NCBI GenBank assembly: GCA_029261035.1
Contig: JAJDCD010000012.1
Coordinates: 186,001 to 250,000, forward strand
Direction: 5' to 3'
Length of the DNA: 64,000 bases
Source: Candidatus Omnitrophota bacterium
GTDB lineage: Bacteria > Omnitrophota > Omnitrophia > Omnitrophales > JACROU01
Shown one piece after another: positions 30,078 through 38,063 of this stretch (its first letter is position 1; each line of letters begins with the position of its first letter). The notes below the pieces were generated by a model. The model saw only the letters and a program-made list of their open reading frames with translations. It was not told the DNA's origin and ran no database searches. The position numbers and the translations under genes are program-made.

Positions 30078-30449
30078 TTAAGGACATATTTCGGAGTTTA
30101 GAACTTTTTCTACTTCTTCTTGTAACCGGATTAAATTAAAGGGTTTAGATAAAAAGGAATCACAACCCAATTTTTTTGCATTTTCTTTAACTGTGAAATC
30201 GATATACCCGGTATTCACAATCACTTTACTCTTCTTATTAGAGGCTTTCATTTCTTTTAAGACCTCTAGTCCAGATATGTCTGGCAGCTTCAAATCAAGT
30301 AAAATAAGGTCAAAATCGCCACTGTCAAATAGGTCCAATCCCTTCCGACCCGTATCTGCAACGGCAACTTGGAAGCCTTCATCTTCGAAAAACAGCTTCA
30401 CTTCCTGAATAATGTCTTCTTCGTCATCAATGACTAATAGTTTCTTCAT
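30078..30449 (-). CDS. Single-domain response regulator (CheY-like receiver)
   Basis: This protein has 123 residues from the ATG at 30449, which has AGGAAG seven bases upstream; an ATG 15 bp earlier is less likely. It is a receiver domain only: acidic pocket DDEED at 8-12, phospho-acceptor Asp52 (LILLDLKLP), Thr80 and Lys102 (SKPF). There is no DNA-binding output domain, so it should act by protein contact or phosphotransfer. It overlaps the 3' end of the kinase gene, so the two are a translationally coupled pair. Confidence 0.9.
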   Translation of the reverse strand: MKKLLVIDDEEDIIQEVKLFFEDEGFQVAVADTGRKGLDLFDSGDFDLILLDLKLPDISGLEVLKEMKASNKKSKVIVNTGYIDFTVKENAKKLGCDSFLSKPFNLIRLQEEVEKVLNSEICP

Positions 30450-32097
30450 GTTCCACTTCCTCAAAGATAGGAATTCTTATGATAAATTGGGTTCCAAGAT
30501 CTGGATTACTGATTACCTCAATATCACCCCCATGAAGCTCAATAATATATTTACTCATATACAAACCAATACCAGAACCTTTACCTTCTTTTTTTGTTGT
30601 AAATCTGAAATTAAAAATTTTCTTCTTTATTTCATCAGACATCCCACAGCCATTATCTGAAAAATCAACCTTCAGCAAAGACTCATTTTCTTCATCACGA
30701 GATGCTTTAACCGTTATTCTTTTTTCCCTCTGACTTAGTAAAGCATGTGTAGAGTTAATAAACAAATTCAAAAACACTTCTTGCAAACGCTCTAAATCCC
30801 CTTTAATCAAAGGTACATCAGGAGCAATATCTATATCCACATCCACCCCAGATAAGTTATCCATATAAGTCTGGAACCGAACCAAAGGAAGAGTCTCTTC
30901 TAATACAAGTTTTAACGATAGAGGCTGCATATGCCCCTTCTCATGTTTTCGCAAAAGTCCTGTCAGCGTGTTAACAACAGCCTTAATACGCCCTATATTT
31001 GAATCAATCTTTTTAAATACATCCAAAACTTCACTTACCTTTAAATCTTTATTTTTTCTGTATTTCAAAATAACACGACTTACATTCATTGACAGAATAG
31101 TTAAAGGATTATTGATTTCATGCCCTACAGAAGAAGATAAACGTCCTAATGTTGCCATCTTTTGCTCGTGCAATAGTTGAGCCTGTTTATCTTGCAATTG
31201 TTTGTTAGCCTCTTCCGTTTCCTTTAATGCTTCAATTAACTTATTTTGAGCGTCTGAAAATTCAAAATTAATAGACTCCAATTTCTTACTTTTTGTAAGG
31301 GCTTCCTCATACAAACGTGAGTTTTCCATCGAGATTGCTAATTCTTGAACTAACTGAAACAATAAAGCCAGGTCGTCCTTATGAAAACTTTTCTTATCTT
31401 TTCTTTCCCCCAATAACAAAATAATTTTCATTTCACTGCCCAGAAAACTAGGAATAATACTAGCCGATTGAAGCCTCATCATTTCTTGTTTTAACAACTC
31501 ACAGGAATAAGGTGCTGGAGCCCAACTTAAACCTCGGTTAGATTCCTGAATTACAGCTTCTAATCTCTCCAAACAAACAGATTGTTTTTCATTTTCCAAA
31601 AAGCTAATTAAAGGATTTCTCTCATCTACAGACAAAGCTATTTCTTCTTTTATCAAATATCCACGTTGATAAGCTAAACGAAACAAGCCTTCTTGGTCCT
31701 TATAAAGAATAGCAGCGTTCTTAACTTCAAGTATCAGTGTAGCGAAATGTACGATCAAACTAAACAATCTTCTTCTACTGCTAACTTTTGCTAAACGACG
31801 ACTCACATCTTCAAGTAAATGCTTATATATAAGTTTTCTTGGAAAAAAGACCCAATCTAGGATCGTTTCTGTATGAGGGTATAAAAGATCATAAATAACG
31901 AAGGATAAAAAAGAAACCAACCCTACCAAAACCCAATGATTAATAGTTGTGGCAGATAAAAAATATCGGTTGCAGATATAAAGAACAAAGTAGAGAGATA
32001 AAAAAACAGTAAGGAAGAATAAAGATTTTACAGCTTGTTTTGAAATGAAGTTGATTAGCGTAGGTTTTGAACCTGGATTGAATTTTTCTCTTGCCAT
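30427..32097 (-). CDS. Membrane sensor histidine kinase with GAF-like domain
   Basis: This 556-residue sensor kinase has two membrane helices (about 25-48 and 55-71). A GAF-like sensory domain (about 108-260) and a coiled coil (about 265-315) follow. The HisKA domain carries phospho-acceptor His326 (SSSVGHEINNPLTIL). The ATPase domain has an N box (LFINSTHAL), G1 (DNGCGM) and G2 (GKGSGIGLYMSKYIIELHGG). No extracytoplasmic domain of any size is seen, so the signal is probably cytoplasmic or within the membrane. Its partner is the receiver protein that overlaps its end. The stimulus cannot be read from the sequence. Confidence 0.92.
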   Translation of the reverse strand: MAREKFNPGSKPTLINFISKQAVKSLFFLTVFLSLYFVLYICNRYFLSATTINHWVLVGLVSFLSFVIYDLLYPHTETILDWVFFPRKLIYKHLLEDVSRRLAKVSSRRRLFSLIVHFATLILEVKNAAILYKDQEGLFRLAYQRGYLIKEEIALSVDERNPLISFLENEKQSVCLERLEAVIQESNRGLSWAPAPYSCELLKQEMMRLQSASIIPSFLGSEMKIILLLGERKDKKSFHKDDLALLFQLVQELAISMENSRLYEEALTKSKKLESINFEFSDAQNKLIEALKETEEANKQLQDKQAQLLHEQKMATLGRLSSSVGHEINNPLTILSMNVSRVILKYRKNKDLKVSEVLDVFKKIDSNIGRIKAVVNTLTGLLRKHEKGHMQPLSLKLVLEETLPLVRFQTYMDNLSGVDVDIDIAPDVPLIKGDLERLQEVFLNLFINSTHALLSQREKRITVKASRDEENESLLKVDFSDNGCGMSDEIKKKIFNFRFTTKKEGKGSGIGLYMSKYIIELHGGDIEVISNPDLGTQFIIRIPIFEEVEHEETISH

Positions 32098-32259
32098 TGC
32101 AACTCCTGTTGCTATCTTATTTTATTTCATTCATACGTTCTCACTGAAATAATATATCGGCACTCAGAACCAGAACCTAAGCCTTGATGTCCAAGGAAAA
32201 ATACTTAGATTTACTTAATAAACTACTTCATCCCCTACCAAATGTCAAACCATTGAAAA

Positions 32260-32344
32260 TGGTGGCGCCGGAGAGACTTGAACTCTCACACCTTGCGGTA
32301 CATGATCCTAAGTCATGCGCGTCTGCCAATTCCGCCACAGCGCC
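32260..32344 (-). tRNA. tRNA-Leu (TAG)
   Basis: This 85-nt class II tRNA has a long variable arm (GTACCGCAAGGTGT region). Acceptor GGCGCTG pairs with CGGCGCC. The anticodon stem CATGA/TCATG carries loop CTTAGGA, so the anticodon is TAG (Leu, CUA). CCA is encoded. Confidence 0.95.
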
Positions 32345-32784
32345 AGAACTAGATTAAAATTCAGCTTGTATTACTAATTAATAATTTCACAAAGTGCACC
32401 GTGCACCCAAGGGAATATCCCCTTCAGCACCAGGCTAATCACTTCGCTACGCTTCGTAGCCGATGCTGGACTCATACCTTCCACATTTTATGATGTGGTG
32501 CATGGTCTGCCAGTCGACAAAACGATGTTTGCCTGTCGTGCACTTAGCTGTGAACCGTTTTTTGTGTTCACGCTTAGCATAGTGCATGGCCAATTCCCTG
32601 CCTGCCGGCAGGCAGGCGCCAGCTTCAGCGCCCTGAAGAGATCAAAATTATAAAGTATAAGCTAAAAAATAGCGAGAAAATCATATATATGATTTTCACT
32701 CTCATTTTGAATTTTTACTCTTCCATCTTTATTTGTATGGCCTACCATACGAAGCTAAGGACACGCTAGTGCCTTAGCGTAGTA
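32345..32784. other. Gene-free, palindrome-rich spacer between tRNA-Leu and tRNA-Lys
   Basis: No gene is seen in these 440 bp. The spacer holds several palindromes: GCTACG-CTT-CGTAGC near 32453, CCACAT-loop-ATGTGG near 32480-32498, GTGAAC/GTTCAC near 32555-32577, a TGCCTGCC/GGCAGGCA palindrome near 32600-32620, and a perfect 22-bp palindrome at 32676-32697. An inverted repeat at 32744-32788 runs into the tRNA-Lys 3' end. No open frame or known RNA family is recognised. Confidence 0.6.
32676..32697. repeat. Perfect 22-bp palindrome
   Basis: GAAAATCATAT is followed directly by its exact reverse complement ATATGATTTTC. It has no spacer, as expected for a dimeric protein-binding site or a cruciform. 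No gene lies within 90 bp except the tRNA-Lys 3' end. Confidence 0.6.
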
Positions 32785-32788
32785 TGGT
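32744..32788. repeat. Nested inverted repeat overlapping the tRNA-Lys 3' end
   Basis: ACCATAC (32744-32750) pairs with GTATGGT (32782-32788), and inside them GCTAAGG (32754-32760) pairs with CCTTAGC (32772-32778). The right outer arm includes the encoded CCA of tRNA-Lys (32785-32787). After transcription the CCA end could be sequestered in a hairpin before processing. Confidence 0.55.
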
Positions 32789-32861
32789 GCCCGCACTAGG
32801 ACTTGAACCTAGGACCCACTGATTAAGAGTCAGTTGCTCTAGCCAACTGAGCTATGCGGGC
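32785..32861 (-). tRNA. tRNA-Lys (CTT)
   Basis: This 77-nt tRNA has acceptor GCCCGCA paired with TGCGGGC. The D arm is GCTC/GAGC. The anticodon stem ACTGA/TCAGT carries loop CTCTTAA, so the anticodon is CTT (Lys, AAG). The T arm is CCTAG-GTTCAAGTC-CTAGT. CCA is encoded and lies within an inverted repeat. Confidence 0.95.
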
Positions 32862-32870
32862 AAAGTTATA

Positions 32871-32933
32871 CCGCATAGCTAAGTTGGCGTTATAGCTGCC
32901 TGTCTGCCATCTTGCTGGGCAGAAGCTATGCGG
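32871..32933. repeat. Inverted partial duplicate of tRNA-Lys 5' end, forming a hairpin
   Basis: Plus-strand 32871-32888 (CCGCATAGCTAAGTTGGC) matches the first part of the minus-strand tRNA-Lys (its bases at 32859-32842) at 17 of 18 positions, in opposite orientation, with similarity continuing to a TATAGC/TAGAGC block. A second copy of the end (AGCTATGCGG, 32924-32933) closes a hairpin with 32871-32880, and CTGCC (32896-32900) pairs with GGCAG (32918-32922) inside it. It lies between phoU and the tRNA. Confidence 0.65.
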
Positions 32934-32949
32934 ACTTATTATTTTATCT

Positions 32950-33624
32950 TTACGCCCTGTTTCTCTTCTTATCGAAATAGTCAAGGTCAGATAAAGGAAC
33001 AGCTACAGATGTCGCAATATTGGTTAAATGCGCTGTAATTCGTTTAAAATACCTTGCTGTCAAAGTTAGGGAAACGGTTTCATCGGACGGATAATTACTT
33101 TTTACTAGCTTCTTTAAAATTTCATCACAAGTCTCAGAAACTTCTCTCTCAACTTCCCATACAGATTCTGCCTTTTTTTCATCCGAATTCATAAAAGCTG
33201 TTTTTGTTTGTTTAAACAGTTGGAGAATTTTCTCATCAATAGAGTCAAACAATTCAACAAACTTCTGATTGTCTAAAGGTTTACCTGTAAATGTAGTAAC
33301 TTCGTATAAGTTTTTTGAGTAATCCCCCAATCTCTCAGCATCCTTAACCACACTCATCAGCAATAACGAGGTCGACATATCCACGGAGGGCTGAACGGCC
33401 AAATGTTCAACAATCCGTTTGCGAATTTCTTTTTCACGACTATTTACGCGGAAATCTATGTCATAAATAATCTTCTTAAGATCACCTTCTCCTTTATCGC
33501 GAATTAATTTGTCGCAAACAATCACAAACATCTCTTCTGTGTCATCCAGCATTTTTTTAAAATCCCCTAATACTTCGCTGACAAAATCACTACCTTTCCA
33601 AAACTGCATTAAATTTTTAAACAT
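32950..33624 (-). CDS. PhoU-like phosphate-uptake regulator
   Basis: This 224-residue all-helical protein has two PhoU-type three-helix bundles, each with an acidic metal-binding stretch (KDAERLGDYSKNLYE; the second half is more diverged, RYFKRITAHLTNIATSVAV). It sits 36 bp after a Na/Pi cotransporter gene, which is a common pairing, and likely restrains phosphate import or signals phosphate status. No pst or phoR gene is next to it. The ATG at 33624 is preceded by AAGGAGAAGG. Confidence 0.85.
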   Translation of the reverse strand: MFKNLMQFWKGSDFVSEVLGDFKKMLDDTEEMFVIVCDKLIRDKGEGDLKKIIYDIDFRVNSREKEIRKRIVEHLAVQPSVDMSTSLLLMSVVKDAERLGDYSKNLYEVTTFTGKPLDNQKFVELFDSIDEKILQLFKQTKTAFMNSDEKKAESVWEVEREVSETCDEILKKLVKSNYPSDETVSLTLTARYFKRITAHLTNIATSVAVPLSDLDYFDKKRNRA

Positions 33625-33660
33625 AGCACCTTCTCCTTTTAACCCTAAGTGGACTCATCT

Positions 33661-34794
33661 TTAATTAAATAACTTTGATATCAAAATCATCAATGCCGGA
33701 AGAATAAAAAACACTCCGGTAACATAAAATATGGCATACCTTCTCTTCTTAAATGCTAACTCACTCAAACCTTTAGCTAAGCGAATTGGAATGGTTCTAA
33801 AAATCTTAATAGGGTAAATAATAACCACACCAATAAAATTAAAGAGGAAATGAACAAATGCAATCGTAATTGCTGCTATATTCCCTGTCGCTAAAGAAGC
33901 TAAAATGGCTGTCCCCGTAGTTCCAATATTAGCTCCAAGAGTTACGGGGAAAGCAAACTCAATTGTAACAATACCAGCCGCAATCATAGGAATTAACAAG
34001 GATGTTGTAATAGAACTACTCTGAACAATGATCGTAAAAATAATCCCTGCAAAAATCCCAACAATCCCCCCTTTAGTCAAAATGTTATTTAAAACCGTTT
34101 CTGTTTTATCTAACACAAGTGACTTCATAACCTTAACAATGCCAAAAAGAGTAAAATACATAATAATAATTGAGACCACTAAAATGAGTATGTAACTTAG
34201 ATTATGTGAAGCTTCGAAAAGGTCAAGAAACATATTTTTAATATAGTTTATCGTTGGTTTGGTTACCATCTTAAGAGGGCTCGTAAATTTAATCCCTCCT
34301 ATTGATTCAAACTGAGAAGACATAAACATAGCTGTTTTCTGAAGAAACCCGGTCATCAGCTCTAAAGGAAATATAATAGCAACACAAATTAAATTGAAGA
34401 AATCATGAACCGTCGCGCCTGCAATCGCACGTTTAAATTCTTCACGGCGCGTAATATGTGCCAGAGATACTAATGTATTCGTTACCGTTGTCCCAATATT
34501 GGCACCCATAATAACAGGGATCGCATTTTCAATAGTAATCACACCCGATGCAACAATACCGACCAGAATGGAGGTTGTGGTTGAGGAACTTTGAACCAAA
34601 CTTGTAGCAAGAATACCAATAAACAAACCAACGAAAGGGTTATTCGTTGTCGTCAACAAGGTTTCAGCAAAACCTTTGCCAAATCCCTTGAAAGCAGCTC
34701 CCAGCAACCCAATACTAACTAAAAACCAATAAATTAAACCAATAACAATAAGTAGCTTAAGAATGGTTTTAATTATTTTATTATCCATACCCAC
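33661..34794 (-). CDS. Na+/phosphate cotransporter (NptA/PNaS family)
   Basis: This 377-residue membrane protein has two inverted repeat halves, each with the family's QSSS signature: ATSLVQSSSTTTSILVGIV near residue 65 and TIIVQSSSITTSLLIPMI near residue 260. Each is followed by GANIGTT (VIMGANIGTTVTNTL and VTLGANIGTTGTAIL). It imports phosphate with sodium across the inner membrane. Many bacterial members carry a fused C-terminal PhoU domain; here that part is the separate next gene. A Pho-box-like repeat lies upstream. Confidence 0.92.
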   Translation of the reverse strand: MGMDNKIIKTILKLLIVIGLIYWFLVSIGLLGAAFKGFGKGFAETLLTTTNNPFVGLFIGILATSLVQSSSTTTSILVGIVASGVITIENAIPVIMGANIGTTVTNTLVSLAHITRREEFKRAIAGATVHDFFNLICVAIIFPLELMTGFLQKTAMFMSSQFESIGGIKFTSPLKMVTKPTINYIKNMFLDLFEASHNLSYILILVVSIIIMYFTLFGIVKVMKSLVLDKTETVLNNILTKGGIVGIFAGIIFTIIVQSSSITTSLLIPMIAAGIVTIEFAFPVTLGANIGTTGTAILASLATGNIAAITIAFVHFLFNFIGVVIIYPIKIFRTIPIRLAKGLSELAFKKRRYAIFYVTGVFFILPALMILISKLFN

Positions 34795-34866
34795 CTAAAC
34801 GAAAAATGCATTCTACATTCAGAAATCAATAAGAAATTAGATTTAAACTTTATACAGGAACGTAAT

Positions 34867-34946
34867 ACTATAACAAAACCTCTACATTGTCACATTGAAA
34901 TTGCACCAAAAAGCAACTTTTACATTCACCTTACAATTGCTTTACA
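34867..34946 (-). promoter_or_regulatory. Candidate Pho-box-like operator and -10 for the Na/Pi-phoU pair
   Basis: On the plus strand TTACA occurs at 34920-34924, 34931-34935 and 34942-34946, exactly 11 bp apart. PhoP/PhoB-type sites are direct repeats at 11-bp spacing (TTAACA-like in Bacillus). A -10-like TATAGT lies on the minus strand at 34872-34867 with no good -35, as expected for an activator-dependent promoter. The regulator is not in the window, so this is inference. Confidence 0.35.
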
Positions 34947-34989
34947 TTCAAGGGCTAAAACACTCATTCAATTCAAAACTCAACACAAT

Positions 34990-35033
34990 AAAAAGGGTCA
35001 AGATTACAACTTCACGTATCCTTGACCCTTTTT
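34990..35033 (-). terminator. Intrinsic terminator of the small secreted protein gene
   Basis: AAAAAGGGTCAAG (34990-35002) is the exact reverse complement of CTTGACCCTTTTT (35021-35033), with an 18-nt loop. The stem begins 26 bp after the stop codon at 35060 and ends in a U run on the minus strand. The A/T ends make it usable in both directions. Confidence 0.85.
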
Positions 35034-35059
35034 AATTTTAAATTAAAATCTCAACAAGC

Positions 35060-35449
35060 TTATTTTACAGTAAATACAATAATTGACGTTGCCCCATTTG
35101 CAACAAAATTAGCTCTGTACTTACCTGACTTCAATTTTTCACCACTTAATAGTTTATCCAAAGCACCTTTTGGAGCTTCAAATAATAATAGAGCTGGAGC
35201 AGCTCCCGCTTGTGGGTTCCCAGAAGCATCTGCTTTAAAAATATTAACAATTACTTGACCTTCTCCTTCAACTTCAATCTTTGAATTAGAAGGAACTGTA
35301 CCTTCAACTTCAGCGAAAACACTCCCCTTCACAGCTTCTTGTCCATTGATAGAAACTTTAAAAGGATATATTGGATCCGTTTCTGCATTTGCAATAGAAC
35401 CTAAAGAACAAAAAATACCCATCATTAAAATCACCAACATTTTATTCAT
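35060..35449 (-). CDS. Small secreted protein of unknown function
   Basis: This 129-residue protein has a clear signal peptide (MNKMLVILMMGIFCSLGSIANA, cleaved after ANA). The mature part of about 107 residues looks like a single beta-sandwich (FKVSINGQEAVKGSVFAEVEG; KYRANFVANGATSIIVFTVK). It has no cysteine in the mature chain and no known motif. It stands as its own transcription unit with a strong terminator. I do not recognise the family. A periplasmic or extracellular role is likely from the signal peptide. Confidence 0.7.
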   Translation of the reverse strand: MNKMLVILMMGIFCSLGSIANAETDPIYPFKVSINGQEAVKGSVFAEVEGTVPSNSKIEVEGEGQVIVNIFKADASGNPQAGAAPALLLFEAPKGALDKLLSGEKLKSGKYRANFVANGATSIIVFTVK

Positions 35450-35464
35450 AACACTTCTCCTCTT

Positions 35465-35557
35465 TTGAGATCCTATCAGTCGCGCTTGGTCGCGCTCCTT
35501 CAGGATAAATTAGTACGGGCAACTTCAGCCTCACTGCGTGAGTCTAAGTTGTGTACT
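35465..35557. repeat. Two imperfect inverted repeats between dcd and the secreted protein gene
   Basis: The first half (GATCCTATCAGTCGCG with CGCGCTCCTTCAGGATA) and the second half (AGTACGGGCAACTTC with AAGTTGTGTACT, then CCTCAC-TGC-GTGAG) each fold on themselves. The 90-bp block has higher GC content than its surroundings and looks like a dispersed palindromic element. It may also separate the two transcripts. Confidence 0.45.
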
Positions 35558-35560
35558 CAT

Positions 35561-36088
35561 TTACTTGTCTTGAAAAACTCGACTCCCCACAGTTTGAAGT
35601 TGTCCCTGGTACTTCCCACTATAAGGTGTTTCTGCCGCGTTATCCATTTTACAAAAAACCAACTGACAAACCCGTCTACCAGCCTCTAACTTGATGGGTA
35701 ATGAATTTGCATTATATAGCTCTAATGTAATCCTTCCTTTAAAACCAGGATCTACCCATCCTGCATTTTGAATAAACAGACCCATACGACCAATAGAGCT
35801 TCGCCCTTCAACAAAAGCCGTTAGGTCCTCAGGAAGTTCGATGTACTCTTGAGTTGTAGCTAAAATAAAGGAATGAGGTGGAAGTGTTATTTCTTTGGAT
35901 TGTAACTTGCGGTATTTAATTTCGGAATTTAAGGTAAGGATATCCATGTTGTTTTCATCGACAACAAGAAAATCATCTCCCAAAGTGCAATCAACCGAAG
36001 CTGGTTGAACACCATTTGAAGCCAAAGGTTCAATTTTTAATTTCTTTTGTTCTAGATATTGTTTAATTGTCTTATCAGATAAAATCAT
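35561..36088 (-). CDS. dcd: dCTP deaminase
   Basis: This 175-residue enzyme deaminates dCTP to dUTP for thymidylate supply. The family core is present: AFVEGRSSIGRMGLFIQNAGWVDPGFKGRITLEL, with the catalytic Glu in ITLEL and the Arg-Ser nucleotide site in EGRSS. Whether it also hydrolyses dUTP to dUMP, as some archaeal and mycobacterial members do, is not clear. It ends the sufE-dcd pair (6-bp gap). Confidence 0.94.
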   Translation of the reverse strand: MILSDKTIKQYLEQKKLKIEPLASNGVQPASVDCTLGDDFLVVDENNMDILTLNSEIKYRKLQSKEITLPPHSFILATTQEYIELPEDLTAFVEGRSSIGRMGLFIQNAGWVDPGFKGRITLELYNANSLPIKLEAGRRVCQLVFCKMDNAAETPYSGKYQGQLQTVGSRVFQDK

Positions 36089-36094
36089 AAAACC

Positions 36095-36553
36095 CTAACT
36101 TTTGTTATTCGCTGTTAATTGTTCAACAGCAATTTGCTTCATCTTTTCAACCATAGAATAAAAACCATTAGTACGATTTGCACTAAGCTGATTTTCCAAA
36201 CCCAATTGGGTGAATATATTTTTAACATCCGTTGTTAATATAGTTTCAGGAGTTTGATGATTGAATAAGGCCATCAAAACAGCAACAAGGCCTTTTACAA
36301 TATGAGAGTCACTATCCGCTTTAAAAGAAACAACACCTTTGTCTTCTAATAAAGATTCTCTAACTAACCATACCTGGCTAGAACAACCGCGAACACGATA
36401 TTCCTCAACCTTAAATTCTTCAGGAAAAGCAGAGATTTTTTTGCCTAACTGGATAAGAAAACGATACTTCTCTTCCCATGAGTCTAGTAGCTGAAAATTT
36501 CTAAGAATACGATCAATCGTAATTGTTTTGTTTTCCGGAGTAACTGTAGACAT
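36095..36553 (-). CDS. sufE: SufE-like cysteine desulfuration protein
   Basis: This 152-residue protein accepts persulfide sulfur from a cysteine desulfurase for Fe-S cluster assembly. The active cysteine is Cys57 in VRGCSSQVWLV, the standard SufE/CsdE motif. No sufS or sufBCD is nearby, so the partner lies elsewhere. It lies 7 bp after folE2 and 6 bp before dcd. Confidence 0.93.
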   Translation of the reverse strand: MSTVTPENKTITIDRILRNFQLLDSWEEKYRFLIQLGKKISAFPEEFKVEEYRVRGCSSQVWLVRESLLEDKGVVSFKADSDSHIVKGLVAVLMALFNHQTPETILTTDVKNIFTQLGLENQLSANRTNGFYSMVEKMKQIAVEQLTANNKS

Positions 36554-36560
36554 GGGGAAA

Positions 36561-37499
36561 TTAAACCAATCCGCCTTCTATTCCCTTACGAATAACTGCT
36601 GTGGCATTGTGGCTATGAAGAGATTCCCAGTGCTCCACAGAAACAACCCAATCCTTAATTCTTTTCTCTGCATTCAACTCTACACTTAAATTTCTAGACG
36701 CATGCTCCACAAAAATAGGATTAGCTCCGTTCAAAATTGCAAATGCTTGTTCATCTACTCTTTTTACTAAACTTTGAGTTTCTGTAGGAATAGCTTTTCT
36801 CAAAACATCCACCAAGTCTTCAATGTAAAATTCCGAGTCTGCATCAAATTCCACGGTGCACTTAGCGCCTGAGCGCTGACTATGGGCTGAGGCAATTCCA
36901 GAACCTTCAGATGTCTTACCTGCTTGAAATTCTTCTTCGTATTGTTTAGCCATAGAAAGACTACAAGGACAAGTAGAGGAATATTCATAAAAAAGAGTTA
37001 AATACATCTTCAACTCCCCTTTTTTATTTTCTCTTCCTTCTAGCTCAACATCATAATATTGCCATCCCCAATTATCACTCTTAAGGGACTGCTGCTTCAA
37101 AACTATTTTAAATTTTAACTTCAAATAAGCATCAGAAAAATAAGGGTCATTATCATGATCTCTCATATCTACTCGAAAACGATTAAGAACCTTTCTAAAT
37201 AAATCTACGCTCATTGGAATTTCAGCTGCTTCAACAGTTAAAATCTCACACAAACGGCTCATATTAATTCCATTTTTACCTTCTGGGCAATTAATATACA
37301 TACTAGCAACAGCATCATGATTACGAATAGCACCGTTTTTATAACGGTAAAGGATGGGTAATCTAAAATGATTAATTCCTACTTTATCAATAGAAACAAC
37401 AACATCATTTTCTGATTTATGGAAATCATTTAAACCATTTTCGTCTTGGAGATTAAAATTTAAGACTGGATTTTTATGTTTCGTCTGAGATTCTTCCAC
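36561..37499 (-). CDS. folE2: GTP cyclohydrolase FolE2 (type IB)
   Basis: This 312-residue enzyme converts GTP to 7,8-dihydroneopterin triphosphate, the first step to folate and to queuosine precursors. It is the zinc-independent, metal-flexible IB type. The signature is STCPCSLSMAKQYEEEF, followed by HSQRSGAKCTVEF, which supplies conserved Cys, Glu and His. Length fits the family. The other folate genes are not in the window. Confidence 0.95.
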   Translation of the reverse strand: MEESQTKHKNPVLNFNLQDENGLNDFHKSENDVVVSIDKVGINHFRLPILYRYKNGAIRNHDAVASMYINCPEGKNGINMSRLCEILTVEAAEIPMSVDLFRKVLNRFRVDMRDHDNDPYFSDAYLKLKFKIVLKQQSLKSDNWGWQYYDVELEGRENKKGELKMYLTLFYEYSSTCPCSLSMAKQYEEEFQAGKTSEGSGIASAHSQRSGAKCTVEFDADSEFYIEDLVDVLRKAIPTETQSLVKRVDEQAFAILNGANPIFVEHASRNLSVELNAEKRIKDWVVSVEHWESLHSHNATAVIRKGIEGGLV

Positions 37500-37525
37500 A
37501 AAGACTTCCTTTCGAAGTACAAAAT

Positions 37526-38017
37526 TTATTTCTTAAGTTGTTCACTTTCATAGAAAGTAACATGATGACTCAACAGTTTCTTATCTTTATAAACAAATTT
37601 CGCCGAAAAAAACCTTTGCTCTTCTTTAAGCCACTGCAAGAAGTAAGGGTCACCTTCCCATAAAGGTAGGCTTAAAATCTTATCATCCTCAATCCAATGA
37701 AGCTCTCCTTCATCACATGATTGAAGGTCTCCCGAAAACTCAAACGCTTCAAAGAGAAAAACAACCCAATCTTCCCCTAAAATAAAACTAGGAAAAGTTA
37801 GAACGCCTCTCAACACCGGGTTCTTAATGAGTAAACCAGATTCTTCTTTTACTTCACGAACAACACATTCTTCCGGAGTTTCTCCAGAAAAAAACTTACC
37901 CCCCAAACCATTCCACTTACCTTCATGAATATCTTTATTTTTCTTAATTCGATGGAGCATCAAAGTATTACCTTGATCACGAACATAACAAAGAGTAGAA
38001 AGTTGGGTTTTATTCAT
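37526..38017 (-). CDS. NUDIX hydrolase (MutT/8-oxo-dGTP type)
   Basis: This 163-residue NUDIX pyrophosphatase has a full Nudix box, GGKFFSGETPEECVVREVKEESG, matching GX5EX7REUXEEXGU. The context around it (NGLGGKFFSGE and the LHWIEDDKI stretch) is that of MutT-like 8-oxo-dGTP hydrolases, so nucleotide-pool cleaning is likely but not proven. A terminator separates it from metE upstream. Confidence 0.88.
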   Translation of the reverse strand: MNKTQLSTLCYVRDQGNTLMLHRIKKNKDIHEGKWNGLGGKFFSGETPEECVVREVKEESGLLIKNPVLRGVLTFPSFILGEDWVVFLFEAFEFSGDLQSCDEGELHWIEDDKILSLPLWEGDPYFLQWLKEEQRFFSAKFVYKDKKLLSHHVTFYESEQLKK

Positions 38018-38025
38018 AATCTAAG

Positions 38026-38050
38026 AAAAAATGGTGACAGTCACCATTTT
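38026..38050 (-). terminator. GTGACWGTCAC palindrome acting as terminator after metE
   Basis: The arms 38028-38038 and 38040-38050 (AAAATGGTGAC / GTCACCATTTT) are exact complements around one base. On the minus strand the hairpin, 14 bp after the metE stop, is followed by six T. It has the form of an intrinsic terminator and its core is the GTGACWGTCAC palindrome found elsewhere in the window. Confidence 0.65.
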
Positions 38051-38063
38051 AAGCTTAACAAAA

